Shown here: positions 1-10,431 of the stretch, one piece after another
How the letters are laid out: every line of letters starts with the position of its first letter
Position numbering within the stretch: position 1 is the stretch's first letter
Assembly (NCBI RefSeq): GCF_004795855.1
Contig: NZ_CP039252.1
Span: forward strand, 248,001 to 312,000
DNA: 64,000 nt
Origin: Hydrogenophaga sp. PAMC20947
GTDB lineage: Bacteria > Pseudomonadota > Gammaproteobacteria > Burkholderiales > Burkholderiaceae_C
Direction: 5' to 3'
Translations under genes and position numbers: made by a program
The notes under the pieces: model-generated
What the model was told of the DNA's origin: nothing
The model's database searches: none
Seen by the model: only the letters and a program-made list of their open reading frames with translations

Positions 1-1
1 C

Positions 2-1141
<1,140 letters not shown>

Positions 1142-1202
1142 ACCGAATTTCCCAACGGGGCATGATGTAGTCCTGCACCCGCCGGGTGCGCCAGGAGTTG
1201 CC

Positions 1203-2144
1203 GTGCGAAAGCCTGCTCTCTACAGTCGGTCGGATCGACACCGCACGCCGCTTGCGGCGATTGGTGGTGCAGCGGTGGACAAGGTGGACGGCGCGCCGGG
1301 GGGCGACGACGCAGCGCCGGAGCGCACGGTTTCGGCGGGTAGATTTTTGGCGCTCAGGCGTTTTACCCGCAGCCCGCGAGCGCTGTGGCTGGCTTGGGGG
1401 TTGCTGGCGGCAGCTTTGGTTGTGGGTGTGGGCGTGAATCAGCGGCTGGTGCCTCGTCCCATCACACAGCAAGACATCGACGCAGCTGTGCTGCGCACCC
1501 TGACCACCCAACCGTTGCCTTCGGCGGCAGCGCGCGCGGCCGAGATGATTCGACCTGCGGTGGTGCGGGTCACGTCGCTGGCCAAGAACCGCCAGGGCGA
1601 AGAAGTGGAAACGGGTGTGGGCACGGGCGTGGTGATTGTTGACAAAGGTCTCATCCTGACCAATCTGCATGTGGTGCAGTCGGCCCCCATCGTGCGCCTG
1701 GTGTTTGCCGACGGCTCGGAGTCGGAAGCCACGGTCCGATCGGTACAGGTCGAACACGATCTGGCGGTCTTGCAGGCGGCCACGGTGCCCGACGATCTGC
1801 AGGCGGCAACCCTGCGCTCCTCTCACGATCTGAAGGCGGGAGACGCTGTGGTCGCCGTGGGTTTTCCCTTTGGCATCGGGCCTTCGGTTTCTTCGGGTGT
1901 GGTCTCTGGCCTGGGGCGCGAATTCAAGTCGCCCGAAGGCGAGCAGCCCCTGCGCAACCTGATCCAGTTTGATGCCGCCGCCAACCCGGGCAATTCAGGA
2001 GGGCCGCTGATCACCATGGACGGTGAGGTGGTGGGCATCGTGACCGGCATTCTCAACCCCAGCAGCCATCGGACCTTTGTGGGCATCGGTTTTGCCGTGC
2101 CCATCGAGAGCGCTGCGGCTGCGGCGGGGATGCAACCTTTTTGA
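1203..2144 (+). CDS. Membrane-anchored trypsin-like serine protease (S1C, no PDZ)
   Basis: The 313-residue protein starts at GTG (1203). Residues ~59-79 form one hydrophobic membrane anchor after a basic, proline-rich cytoplasmic tail, so the protease domain should face the periplasm. The catalytic triad is visible: H156 in LTNLHVV, D186 in EHDLAVL and S265 in NPGNSGGPL. This is the DegP/HtrA-type S1C fold, but the protein stops right after the barrel and has no PDZ domain, which DegP/DegS normally carry for substrate or signal binding. It stands alone between acnA and the MoxR operon. Substrate unknown. Confidence 0.85.
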   Translation: MRKPALYSRSDRHRTPLAAIGGAAVDKVDGAPGGDDAAPERTVSAGRFLALRRFTRSPRALWLAWGLLAAALVVGVGVNQRLVPRPITQQDIDAAVLRTLTTQPLPSAAARAAEMIRPAVVRVTSLAKNRQGEEVETGVGTGVVIVDKGLILTNLHVVQSAPIVRLVFADGSESEATVRSVQVEHDLAVLQAATVPDDLQAATLRSSHDLKAGDAVVAVGFPFGIGPSVSSGVVSGLGREFKSPEGEQPLRNLIQFDAAANPGNSGGPLITMDGEVVGIVTGILNPSSHRTFVGIGFAVPIESAAAAAGMQPF

Positions 2145-2160
2145 CCCACCCCTGCCGCAG

Positions 2161-2242
2161 CGTTCTGACCCCCCGCGCCGCCTGCGGCGTTACCCCTTGG
2201 GGGCGGCACTGGCGGCCTGGCAAAGCCAGTTCCGCGGTGCCC
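2161..2242. repeat. Dispersed GC-rich palindromic repeat, copy A
   Basis: This intergenic stretch contains nested palindromes (CCGCCTGCGGCG, CCCCTTGGGG, CTGGC..AAGCCAG). Read on the minus strand it matches copy B at 9334-9412 closely (CCGCGGAACTGGCT, GCCAGGCCGCCAG, a C-run then a G-run). It is REP-like: short, intergenic, repeated and able to fold. It begins a few bases after the protease stop and ends shortly before the MoxR gene. Confidence 0.7.
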
Positions 2243-2303
2243 CTGAACAAGGCACTGCGCGCTGAACGGGCCTTTTAGTTGGTTTTTTGTTTTGGAGTCT
2301 CGT

Positions 2304-3302
2304 ATGGAAACCAAGGGCAATGGCACCGCTGAGTTGATGGAACAGATTCTTTACGAGGTGAAGCGGGTGGTCGTGGGGCAAGACCGTTTCCTGGAGCGGG
2401 TCATGGTGGCCCTGCTGGCGCAGGGGCACTTGCTGGTGGAAGGTGTGCCGGGGCTGGCCAAGACGCTCACGGTCAAGACCCTGGCCGAAGTGGTGCAGGG
2501 GCGGTTCAGGCGCATTCAGTTCACGCCCGATCTGGTGCCGGCCGACTTGGTGGGCACCCGCATCTACAACCAGAAAACGGGTGACTTCAGCACCTCGCTG
2601 GGGCCGGTGTTTGCCAACCTGCTGCTCGCTGATGAAATCAACCGTGCGCCGGCCAAGGTGCAAAGCGCTTTGCTCGAAGTCATGCAGGAGCGGCAGGTCA
2701 CGATCGCGGGCGAGACCCACCTGGTGCCCAGCCCTTTTCTTGTGATGGCTACGCAGAACCCGATTGAGACTGAAGGGACCTATCCCTTGCCTGAGGCACA
2801 GGTCGACCGCTTCCTCATGAAAGTACAGGTGGACTACCCCACCGAGGAAGAAGAGTTTGTGATTGTTCAGCGGGTGACGGGTCCCCTTGTGGTGGTGAAC
2901 GCGGTCGCAACCACCGAACAGCTGGCGGTTTTGCAGGCGCAGTGCCGCGCGGTTTATGTCGACCCCGCGCTGGTGCAGTACGCGGTCAAGCTCGTGTCGG
3001 CCACACGCAAGCCGGCGTTGTTTGGATTGAAGGCCTTGGCACCTTGCATCACCTACGGTGCGAGTCCGCGTGCCACCATCGGGCTGGTGGAGGGTGCCCG
3101 CGCTTTGGCGCTGTTGCGCGGCCGCACCTATGCCCTGCCAGAAGACATGGTGGATCTGGTGCCCGATGTGTTGCGCCACCGTGTGGTGGTTTCTTACGAA
3201 GGGCTTTCCGAAGGCTTGGACAGCGAGGCTGTGATCGCGAAAATCATGGCGGTTGTGAGGGCGCCCACCAAGCTGATGGCACATGACCAGATGGCCGCCT
3301 GA
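2304..3302 (+). CDS. MoxR-family AAA+ ATPase
   Basis: A 332-residue AAA+ ATPase of the MoxR type. Walker A is GVPGLAKT (residues 47-54), Walker B is LLADEINRAP, followed by the conserved ALLEVMQERQVT and ATQNPIE sensor 1 segment. MoxR proteins act as chaperones that help load metal or mature complexes together with VWA-domain partners. I chose ATG 2304 because GGAG lies 7 bases upstream; a TTG at 2292 is also in frame but overlaps that site. It heads a three-gene operon with a DUF58 protein and a VWA protein, the standard MoxR-DUF58-VWA arrangement. Confidence 0.93.
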   Translation: METKGNGTAELMEQILYEVKRVVVGQDRFLERVMVALLAQGHLLVEGVPGLAKTLTVKTLAEVVQGRFRRIQFTPDLVPADLVGTRIYNQKTGDFSTSLGPVFANLLLADEINRAPAKVQSALLEVMQERQVTIAGETHLVPSPFLVMATQNPIETEGTYPLPEAQVDRFLMKVQVDYPTEEEEFVIVQRVTGPLVVVNAVATTEQLAVLQAQCRAVYVDPALVQYAVKLVSATRKPALFGLKALAPCITYGASPRATIGLVEGARALALLRGRTYALPEDMVDLVPDVLRHRVVVSYEGLSEGLDSEAVIAKIMAVVRAPTKLMAHDQMAA

Positions 3303-3398
3303 TCATGATCACGCTTGCAGACTTTATCCACCTCGCCCCCGCGAATCCAGGGAGTGCTGTGTTCGGTTTGCCTGCGCTGAGGCTGGGGGGCAACGACC

Positions 3399-4442
3399 AT
3401 GTTTAAGTGGCCGTTTCATCGCCCGTCTACCCACTTGCCGCAGCCGCAGACCAAGGCTGACCCCGAGCGGGCCGGCGCGTTGCTGCAGCGGCTGGAGTGG
3501 ACGGTGATCCGCCGGCTCGATGGGTGGTTGCAAGGCGACCACCGTACGCTGATGCGTGGCACGGGTCTCGATCTGGCCGACTTGCGCGAATACCAGCACC
3601 ACGACGATGTGCGCCACATGGACTGGAACGTGACCGCCCGGTTGCAGCAGCCGCATGTCCGGGTGTTCACCGAAGACCGGGAAATGACCGCATGGTTTTT
3701 GCTGGACCTCAGCCCTTCGCTGAATTTTGGCTCAGGTGAGCAGCGCAAGAGCGATGTGCTTCAAGGCTTTGTGGGCGTGCTGGCGCGCCTGATCAGCAGG
3801 CACGGCAACCGTGTGGGGGCCTTGCTGTTGGGCGGTGGAGCAACAGACCCGGTCAGCGTCTTGCCCGCGCGCGGAGGGCGCACCCAGATCTTGCAGCTGC
3901 TGCACCAGATTGACCGGGTTCAGGCGGCAGCCTTCGCGGGCGGCGAAGCATCGGGCGTGACCCGGCTGGCCGATTTGTTGAAAGGGGCTGGACGGACGAT
4001 TCGCCAACGCAGCACGGTGTTTGTGGTCTCCGATTTCATCAGCGAACCCGGCTGGGAAAAGCCCCTGGGGGAGCTGGCGCAGCGACACGATGTGGTGGTG
4101 GTACGGGTGCTCGATCCGCTGGAGATGGATTTGCCCGATATGGGGTTGGTCACCGTGCGGGATGCCGAAACCGGCGAGCAGTTGCTGGTGGACACCCACG
4201 ATGCCGGATTTCGCCATCGGTACGCGCGTGTGGCCGCTCAGCGCGAAGCCTTGCTGCGCGAAAGCCTGGCGCGCGCCGGGGTCGATACCCTTGAACTCGC
4301 CACCGATGACGAACTGATGGACGCTGTGGTCCGTTTTGTGGAGCTCCGCCGTGGCCGGCAAGGCTTGCGCGCCGGCTGGCCCAGGCACCTGGGCGCCTCA
4401 GCCCGTCAGAAAGAGCAGACCTTGCGGGGTGCCACAACATGA
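3399..4442 (+). CDS. DUF58 domain protein of a MoxR operon
   Basis: The 347-residue protein contains the DUF58 signature around LADLREYQHHDDVRHMDW, followed by a VWA-like fold (FLLDLSPSLNFG as the first metal-site strand). No membrane segment is evident, unlike many DUF58 proteins. DUF58 proteins accompany MoxR ATPases and are thought to be adaptors; the biochemical role is not settled. The start codon follows a purine-rich GGGGGGC stretch. The stop overlaps the next start as ATGA, so translation of the VWA protein is probably coupled. Confidence 0.9.
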   Translation: MFKWPFHRPSTHLPQPQTKADPERAGALLQRLEWTVIRRLDGWLQGDHRTLMRGTGLDLADLREYQHHDDVRHMDWNVTARLQQPHVRVFTEDREMTAWFLLDLSPSLNFGSGEQRKSDVLQGFVGVLARLISRHGNRVGALLLGGGATDPVSVLPARGGRTQILQLLHQIDRVQAAAFAGGEASGVTRLADLLKGAGRTIRQRSTVFVVSDFISEPGWEKPLGELAQRHDVVVVRVLDPLEMDLPDMGLVTVRDAETGEQLLVDTHDAGFRHRYARVAAQREALLRESLARAGVDTLELATDDELMDAVVRFVELRRGRQGLRAGWPRHLGASARQKEQTLRGATT

Positions 4443-5542
4443 ATGAAGCGTGGCTGTCTTCGCTGTGGGCCAATGCAAGCAACTGGCCAGTGAGTTTTTT
4501 GTGGCCATCGATGTTGTGGGGGCTGTTGGCGCTGCCTGTTCTGGTGTTGCTCTACCTCTGGCTGCTGCGGCGCCCCCGGCGGGTGTCGGTGCGGTTGGCG
4601 AGCCTGTCGGTGGTGCGCGAAGCGCTGGGCAGCGGGCCCGGCTGGCGGCGCCACCTGCCGCCCTTGTTGCTGTGGCTGGCGGTGGCCTTGTTGCTGCTCG
4701 CGGCGGCTCGGCCGGTGGCGCGCGTGGTGTTGCCATCGACCGACCAGACCATTGTGCTGGCCATGGATGTTTCTGGCAGCATGCGGGCCACCGACGTGGA
4801 GCCCAACCGGTTGGCGGCGTCCCAAGCCGCAGCGAAGGCCTTTCTGGCCGAGTTGCCGCGCCATGTGAAGGTGGGCATCGTGGCGTTTGCAGGCACGGCC
4901 CAGGTGGTGCAGCCCATCACCCTCAGCCGCGAGGACCTGCACACCGCCATCGACAAATTCCAGCTTCAGCGGGCCACCGCGATTGGCAGCGCGATCGTGG
5001 TCGCCCTGTCAGAGCTGTTTCCCGACCAAGGCATCGATGTCGGCAAGCTCACGTTTGGTCGCGCCAATGACCTCATGGCCGCGCAAGGGCGGGCCATTGA
5101 TGAGCCCGCCCAGAAGCAGCGCCCGTTTGTACCCGTGGCGCCGGGGTCCTATGGCTCGGCCGCCGTCATTTTGCTCACGGACGGGCAGCGCACCACCGGC
5201 GTGGACACCGAAGAAGCGGCCCAGATGGCCGCCGATCGTGGTGTGCGGGTTTACACCGTGGGCGTGGGCACAGTGGTCGGGGAAGTGATCGGCTTTGAAG
5301 GCTGGTCCATGCGGGTGAGGCTGGACGAAGACACGCTCAAGTCGGTGGCGCGAACGACCCAGGGCGAGTATTTCTATGCGGGCACGGCGGCCAACCTCAA
5401 GCAGGTGTACGAGACGCTGAGCACACGCTTGACCGTCAGTTCCCAGGAAACGGAGGTCTCGAGCTTGCTGGCCTTGCTGGGGGCATTGCTGGTGGTTCTT
5501 GCGGCGGGACTGTCGTTGTTGTGGTTTCACCGCGTGGCCTGA
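4439..5542 (+). CDS. VWA-domain membrane protein (BatA/BatB-like)
   Basis: A 367-residue membrane protein. Two hydrophobic helices at the N terminus (about residues 18-42 and 70-92) and one at the C terminus (about 340-362) enclose a periplasmic or cytoplasmic von Willebrand A domain. The metal-ion-dependent adhesion site is present as DVSGSMRA, with a later LLTDGQRTTG strand. This is the BatA/BatB architecture and the usual third member of a MoxR operon. It overlaps the DUF58 gene by four bases. A stretch around residues 190-235 is longer than in classic BatA, adding a loop between the metal-site motifs. Confidence 0.9.
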   Translation: MNEAWLSSLWANASNWPVSFLWPSMLWGLLALPVLVLLYLWLLRRPRRVSVRLASLSVVREALGSGPGWRRHLPPLLLWLAVALLLLAAARPVARVVLPSTDQTIVLAMDVSGSMRATDVEPNRLAASQAAAKAFLAELPRHVKVGIVAFAGTAQVVQPITLSREDLHTAIDKFQLQRATAIGSAIVVALSELFPDQGIDVGKLTFGRANDLMAAQGRAIDEPAQKQRPFVPVAPGSYGSAAVILLTDGQRTTGVDTEEAAQMAADRGVRVYTVGVGTVVGEVIGFEGWSMRVRLDEDTLKSVARTTQGEYFYAGTAANLKQVYETLSTRLTVSSQETEVSSLLALLGALLVVLAAGLSLLWFHRVA

Positions 5543-5673
5543 TCTTTGGAGGCATGCGGATGGGCTTTTGAGAGGAATTCGTTTATCACAAAGCCCTTGC
5601 AGCCGTCGGACGCCGAAGGGGGTGTTTGCTTTGGATCAAACCCGCTGCTCGCCTGCGCGGCACAATGCGTGGC

Positions 5674-6894
5674 ATGACAAAAAAAGTGGTAGTGAGTGGA
5701 GGGGGGATCGGTGGCCTGGCTGCGGCATTGGCGCTCGCCCGGTCGGGTCTGGGCGTGGCTTTGCTGGAGCAGTCGCCGGTCTTTGGCGAGGTTGGCGCGG
5801 GCTTGCAGTTGGGGCCCAATGCGGTTCGGGTGCTGGACGGCTGGGGATTGAGTGAGGTCTTGCGTGCAACGGCGGCATTTCCTGAAGCCCTTCAGGTGCG
5901 CGATGCCCACGGTGCCCAAACCCTGGGTCGCTTGCGTTTGGGCCCGATCGTTCGCGCACGCTACGGCCAACCCTATGCCACTTTGCACCGCGCGGATTTG
6001 CATGAGATGTTGCTGGAGGCGGTGCAGCGAGAGAAGCGGGTCAGCTTGCATCTGGGGTGCCGTGTTGCTTCGTATGAGGTGGGCGGGGAAACCGTTCGGG
6101 TGACGTGTGAAAACGATCAATCGTTTGAAGGCGCCGCCCTGATCGGTAGCGATGGCCTGTGGAGCCGTGTGCGCAACCAGATGCTGGGGGCAACCCCGGT
6201 GCGGGCCAGTGGGCACTTGGCGTACCGGGGCATGGTGCGTGCCGACGAGTTGCCGGCGGCCCTGCGCTCGCCTGTGGTCACCGCCTGGCTGGGCCCCCGG
6301 TTGCACGCCGTGCATTACCCCGTGAGACGGGGGGAGTGGTTCAACGTGGTGGTCGTGGTGCAGGGCGTCATCGGGCAAGGACATGGAGGCGCTGTGGGCA
6401 GCGATCCACAGAGCTGGTCCCACGAGGCACACGCCAGCGATCTGCGCCGCACGCTGGGCCCCGCGTGCGGCGATTTGCTGGCCATGGTGGATGCGGTGCG
6501 CGGCTGGAAACTCTGGCCGCTCAACGACCGCGCGCCAGTGGCCGGAGCCCACGAGCACGCGCAAGGCCGGGTGGCTCTGCTGGGCGATGCGGCCCATCCA
6601 TTGCGCCCCTACCTGGCACAAGGGGCGGCCATGGCCATCGAAGACGCCTGGACCCTGGGCCGGTTGACCGACCCGGCGAACGGCCAAACGCTGGACTGGC
6701 CGAGCTTGCTGGACCGCTATGCCCGCACACGCTGGGCGCGCAACGCTCGGGTGCAAACGCGGTCCGAACGCAACGGCACGGTGTTCCACGCGACGGGGCC
6801 ACTGAAGTGGGCACGCAATGCAGCCATGGCCACCCTGGGAGAGTCCCTGCTGGACAACCCCTGGCTCTACAGCGGCCCACCCGAACCGGTCTGA
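5674..6894 (+). CDS. FAD-dependent aromatic monooxygenase (salicylate/3-hydroxybenzoate hydroxylase-like)
   Basis: A 406-residue flavoprotein hydroxylase. The N terminus has the dinucleotide-binding GGGIGG motif and the far half has GDAAHPLRPYLAQGAA, the second FAD-contacting motif of class A monooxygenases. Such enzymes use NAD(P)H and O2 to hydroxylate aromatic acids. Salicylate 1-hydroxylase and 3-hydroxybenzoate 6-hydroxylase are the nearest well-known relatives, but the substrate cannot be read from sequence. ATG 5674 is preferred because the Rossmann strand begins right after it; ATG 5665 is also possible. No ring-cleavage genes are adjacent. Confidence 0.8.
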   Translation: MTKKVVVSGGGIGGLAAALALARSGLGVALLEQSPVFGEVGAGLQLGPNAVRVLDGWGLSEVLRATAAFPEALQVRDAHGAQTLGRLRLGPIVRARYGQPYATLHRADLHEMLLEAVQREKRVSLHLGCRVASYEVGGETVRVTCENDQSFEGAALIGSDGLWSRVRNQMLGATPVRASGHLAYRGMVRADELPAALRSPVVTAWLGPRLHAVHYPVRRGEWFNVVVVVQGVIGQGHGGAVGSDPQSWSHEAHASDLRRTLGPACGDLLAMVDAVRGWKLWPLNDRAPVAGAHEHAQGRVALLGDAAHPLRPYLAQGAAMAIEDAWTLGRLTDPANGQTLDWPSLLDRYARTRWARNARVQTRSERNGTVFHATGPLKWARNAAMATLGESLLDNPWLYSGPPEPV

Positions 6895-7056
6895 TCGTCC
6901 CCGCGCTGACCCGGCCGTGACCTGCGAGCGCGCGCGGGTTGCGGGAGGCTGCTACGCTCGGCTTGCTTTGCATGATCTGCGCCCGAATCGGTGGGCCCTG
7001 TGCGAAGCGCATTGAACGCGTTTTCATTCCGTTGCTTGAATTTTGCAGGAGCCTAC

Positions 7057-8052
7057 ATGAAGTCCCTCTCCGTCTTTCCGCGCCGATTGTTGCTGTCGGC
7101 CATGAGCGCCGCGGCCATGCTGGGCGCCACACCGGCTGCTTTGGCCCAGAGTGCCAAGGCCTGGCCCAGCCAGCCCATCAAGCTGGTGGTGGGTTTCCCT
7201 GCCGGGACCTCTCCAGACCTGATGGCCCGCACGCTGGCCGAGCCGCTGTCGCAGCTGCTCGGACAACCCGTGGTGGTCGACAACCGGCCGGGTGCTGGCG
7301 GCAACATCGGCGCTGCACAGGTGGCGCGCGCCACCGATGGCCACACGGTGGGCTTGATGGTCAACGGCAACCTGACCATTGCCAAAATTCTGAATCCCGC
7401 CACACCTTACGATCCGATCACCGATCTCGCCCCGGTTTCGCTGATCGCGGTGGCCCCATTGGTATTGGTTGCGCCCAACAGCGCGCCGGCTGGCGGCCCT
7501 GCCTTCTGGTCTGCCGCCAAGGCGTCGGGGGACCGCTGGAACTACGGCTCGCCGGGCATCGGGACCGTGGCCCACTTGGGCATGGAGCTGATCAAGGTCA
7601 AGGCCGGCATTTCGCCTTTGCATGTGCCGTATGGGGGGAACCCTGCGGTGATCACGGGCATGCTCGGAGAGCAGGTGAACATGGCGCTGCTGCCACCGGG
7701 CCTGGCCATGGCTCAGGTCCAGTCGGGCAAGCTGCGCGCCATTGGGGTGACCTCGGCCGGCCGCAGCGCGGTCGTGCCAGGGGTGCCTTCACTCAGCGAG
7801 ACCGGGCTGCCCGGCGTGGAGCTGGAGATCTGGAACGCCGTGGCCGCGCCCCGGCAGATGCCTCAAGCCCATGTGGCTCGCCTGGCAGCAGCGCTGGCTG
7901 AGATCGTGCGTCGTCCCGCTGTTCGCGCGCAAATCGCCGCGCAAGGCTGGCAGGTGGTCGGCACAGCACCTCAGGGGCTGGCCAACCGCATTGCTCAGGA
8001 CACGGCAACAATGACCGACGTGATCCAGCGCAACGGCATCCAGGCGAAGTGA
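7057..8052 (+). CDS. Bug-family (TctC-like) periplasmic substrate-binding protein
   Basis: A 331-residue exported solute-binding protein. The signal peptide has a RR-L-L-L start and ends near ALAQ. The mature protein opens with WPSQPIKLVVGFPAG and has VVVDNRPGAGGNIGA, hallmarks of the Bug/tripartite-tricarboxylate family that binds carboxylates in the periplasm. CAGGAG lies 8 bases before the ATG. It is an orphan: no TctA/TctB membrane subunits are nearby, which is the rule for most Bug proteins in Burkholderiales. The preceding aromatic monooxygenase hints at an aromatic acid ligand, but that is inference. Confidence 0.9.
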   Translation: MKSLSVFPRRLLLSAMSAAAMLGATPAALAQSAKAWPSQPIKLVVGFPAGTSPDLMARTLAEPLSQLLGQPVVVDNRPGAGGNIGAAQVARATDGHTVGLMVNGNLTIAKILNPATPYDPITDLAPVSLIAVAPLVLVAPNSAPAGGPAFWSAAKASGDRWNYGSPGIGTVAHLGMELIKVKAGISPLHVPYGGNPAVITGMLGEQVNMALLPPGLAMAQVQSGKLRAIGVTSAGRSAVVPGVPSLSETGLPGVELEIWNAVAAPRQMPQAHVARLAAALAEIVRRPAVRAQIAAQGWQVVGTAPQGLANRIAQDTATMTDVIQRNGIQAK

Positions 8053-8199
8053 ACCCTGCGTCGGCGCGGAGACGCGCCGGCTTTTCCATGCTGCGCTGTC
8101 AGGTCTGAAATGGCGCTCAGGCTGAACCAGTCGATGCCCAGCGGCAGGCACAGGACGAACGGGGCATGTGCCAATGGGGCGGATCAAGGCGCACAGGGG

Positions 8200-9291
8200 T
8201 CAGGCGAGGGGGACACCCAGGAAGTCGGCCATGGCGGCCAGTTCGGTCTTGAGCGATTCGGTGTAACCGGAACCCTCAGACGGTTGCCCGGCGACATAGC
8301 CCAGCTCGGCGTGCAGCACGCCTTGCCTGACCGTCAGATTGCCCCACCCGATCACCTGATCGCGCCACAGCAGTGGCATGGCGTAGTACCCACGCACGCG
8401 CCGGTGAGCTGGTGTGTAGGCCTCAAACCGGTAGGCCCAGCCCCAGAGCCGTTCGAAACGGTCGCGATCCCAGACCACAGGGTCAAAGGGCGCGAGCAGT
8501 CGCACCCGATCGCTTTGCAGCCAGGCCGGTGCCAGCGGATCTTCGTCGGCTGGCCAGTGCCAGGCCACGCCTTCGATCTCGGTTTGAAGCAGGCGAGCAC
8601 GTGCACGGTGCAACGCACCGCTCAACAACGGTTGCCACTGGGGAGCAGCGTTCTTCAAAAAGCCCACGAGTTGGCGCAGGCCGGGTGTGGGCAACGGCGC
8701 ATACAGCGCCACCAGCAAGTCCACCATCGCATCGAGTGTGGCTTCGGGATCGGCGTGCAGCGGCTGCGGCGCGCGCACGGCGTACAGGCGGGTGCCGTTG
8801 TCGCGCGAAGCCACACGCAAGAGTCCGCGGTAGTGCATGTCGTCCAGCAGGTGGGTGCTGGCCTTGGAGCGGCCACCAAAACCGTTGGTGGTGTGGCCAT
8901 GGGAAAAGTGGTCGTCCACCGCCTTGGGATGGGTGGCCCCGCGTTGTTCGACAAACCGCCACACATCGCCCGCCTGGGCCCAGCGGTCTGTCGTCCAGGT
9001 TTCGCGCGCTGTGCGCGGATGCAGCAAGGTGTGCAGCTCGGGTGTGACAAAACCGTAGTTGACGAAAAAGTCTTCCTCCACACCAAGGCCTGGATAGGTT
9101 CGTTCCAGGTCCCCTACCCGGTAGCCTGCGACCCGGTGACGCAAGATCAGATCCTGAGCCCGAGCGGGCGACCGGATCGGATCGGCCTGTACAAATCCGA
9201 AACGCTGCAGGGCGCGGGGCAAGGTGGTGGGCGAAGTCAGGCTGCGCGCGACGGCATAGCGGCGCAGATCTGCAAGTGTTGGAGAGGGCAT
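8200..9291 (-). CDS. AlkX/YcaQ-like winged-helix DNA glycosylase
   Basis: A 363-residue protein of the YcaQ/AlkZ (HTH_42, formerly DUF1006) family. These are winged-helix DNA glycosylases that remove bulky or crosslinked N7-alkylguanine lesions. The catalytic QxD motif of the AlkX branch is seen as GFVQADPI (Q35 and D37 from the chosen start), followed by the conserved RAQDLILRHRV. AlkZ proteins have QxQ instead. ATG 9291 is chosen over an in-frame TTG at 9309. It lies downstream of kynA in the same direction, separated by repeat copy B, and is probably a separate unit. Confidence 0.82.
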   Translation of the reverse strand: MPSPTLADLRRYAVARSLTSPTTLPRALQRFGFVQADPIRSPARAQDLILRHRVAGYRVGDLERTYPGLGVEEDFFVNYGFVTPELHTLLHPRTARETWTTDRWAQAGDVWRFVEQRGATHPKAVDDHFSHGHTTNGFGGRSKASTHLLDDMHYRGLLRVASRDNGTRLYAVRAPQPLHADPEATLDAMVDLLVALYAPLPTPGLRQLVGFLKNAAPQWQPLLSGALHRARARLLQTEIEGVAWHWPADEDPLAPAWLQSDRVRLLAPFDPVVWDRDRFERLWGWAYRFEAYTPAHRRVRGYYAMPLLWRDQVIGWGNLTVRQGVLHAELGYVAGQPSEGSGYTESLKTELAAMADFLGVPLA

Positions 9292-9333
9292 CAACAGATC
9301 ATGCCGCAAACGGGCACCTGTCCCAACCCGGGA

Positions 9334-9412
9334 TGCCGCGGAACTGGCTCTGCCAGGCCGCCAGCTCGCCCCCCGGGGGGTGAGGTGTCGAAGATGCGGC
9401 GGGGGGTGGGTC
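9334..9412. repeat. Dispersed GC-rich palindromic repeat, copy B
   Basis: It matches copy A (2161-2242, opposite strand): CCGCGGAACTGGCT, GCCAGGCCGCCAG, then C-run/G-run and a GCGGCGGGGGGT tail. The end of the repeat reaches the kynA stop codon region. It may act as a 3' stabiliser or terminator-like fold for the kyn transcript (inference). Confidence 0.7.
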
Positions 9413-10280
9413 AGAGTTGTGTGCGCAGCGTCCAGATCTCGGGAAACAGCACCACGTCCAGCATCTTGCGCAAATAGCTCACACCGCCCGTGCCGCCGGT
9501 GCCGCGTTTGAAACCGATGATGCGCTCCACCGTGGTCACATGGCGGAAGCGCCAGAGGCGGAAGGCGTCCTCCAGATCGGTGAGCTCTTCGCCAAGCTGG
9601 TAAAGGTCCCAGTGTTCTTTGGGGTTGCGGTAGATCTGCAGCCAGGCCAGCTCGACCGCTTCACTGGCGACGTAGGCTTGTGTCCAGTCGCGATCGGTGT
9701 GGCTGGCGGGCACGGCCAGGCCACGGCGCGCGAGCAGGCGCAAGGCTTCGTCGTACAGCGACGGAGCCTCGTAGGTGGCTTGCACCATGGCCAACCGCGA
9801 TGGGTTGTGGGTGTGGGGCTTGAGCATGGCAGCGTTCTTGTTGCCCAGCGAAAACTCGATGCAGCGGTACTGAAAACTCTGAAATCCGCTGGACTTGCCG
9901 AGGTAGGGCCGCATGGCGCTGTACTCAGGGGGGGTCATGGTGGCCAATACGTCCCAGGCGTGCACCAGTTGTTCCATGATTCTGGAGACCCTTGCCAGCA
10001 TCTTGAAAGTGGAGGGCAGGTCGTCGCTGGCCATGCAGCGCAGGGCGGCGCCCAGCTCGTGCAGCATGAGTTTCATCCACAGCTCGCTGGTCTGGTGCTG
10101 CACGATGAACAACATTTCATCGTGTGCGGGTGACAGTGGTTTTTGGGCTTCGAGGATGGCGTCGAGTTGCAGGTAGTCGCCATAGCTCATGTCCTCGCTG
10201 AAGTCGAGCTGGGCCTTTTCCTCGCGCACGATGTTTTCGGTGGTTGAAGTGTTTGGGTTGTCTTGGTATGGGCAGGTCAT
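9411..10280 (-). CDS. kynA: Tryptophan 2,3-dioxygenase
   Basis: A 289-residue haem dioxygenase that converts L-tryptophan to N-formylkynurenine, the first step of the kynurenine route. Family signatures are clear: [14 protein letters not shown] (H62, the distal histidine that contacts substrate), FQSFQYR, and [13 protein letters not shown] (H247, the probable axial haem ligand) followed by KRGTGGTGG. Length matches the family. It is the last gene of kynB-kynU-kynA; a 150-base gap containing repeat copy C separates it from kynU. Confidence 0.97.
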   Translation of the reverse strand: MTCPYQDNPNTSTTENIVREEKAQLDFSEDMSYGDYLQLDAILEAQKPLSPAHDEMLFIVQHQTSELWMKLMLHELGAALRCMASDDLPSTFKMLARVSRIMEQLVHAWDVLATMTPPEYSAMRPYLGKSSGFQSFQYRCIEFSLGNKNAAMLKPHTHNPSRLAMVQATYEAPSLYDEALRLLARRGLAVPASHTDRDWTQAYVASEAVELAWLQIYRNPKEHWDLYQLGEELTDLEDAFRLWRFRHVTTVERIIGFKRGTGGTGGVSYLRKMLDVVLFPEIWTLRTQL

Positions 10281-10350
10281 CGGGGGCCTTTAAAGCGTTT
10301 GGTGCGGCTGAAGTAGCGGCAATGTGGGCGCAAGGACGCTCCACCCAGCA

Positions 10351-10431
10351 CACGCCTTGGAACCGGCTTTGCCGGGCCACTGACGTGGCCCCCCCCTTTC
10401 AGGGGACGGCGCGAAGCGGCGCAGGGGGAGA
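10351..10431. repeat. Dispersed GC-rich palindromic repeat, copy C
   Basis: It lies between kynU and kynA. It shares GGAACCGGCTTTGCCGGGCCAC with copies A and B in a diverged form, then GGCCCCCCC..CAGGGG and GGCGCGAAGCGGCGCAGGGGG. The last block is close to the units inside kynB (12060-12179), so it links the two groups of copies. It could modulate expression of kynA relative to kynU (inference). Confidence 0.65.

Noticed and set aside
3305..3406. A 33-residue frame between the MoxR and DUF58 genes
   Set aside because: It has a poor ribosome site, no recognisable product, and its last bases overlap the DUF58 start. Probably a spacer.
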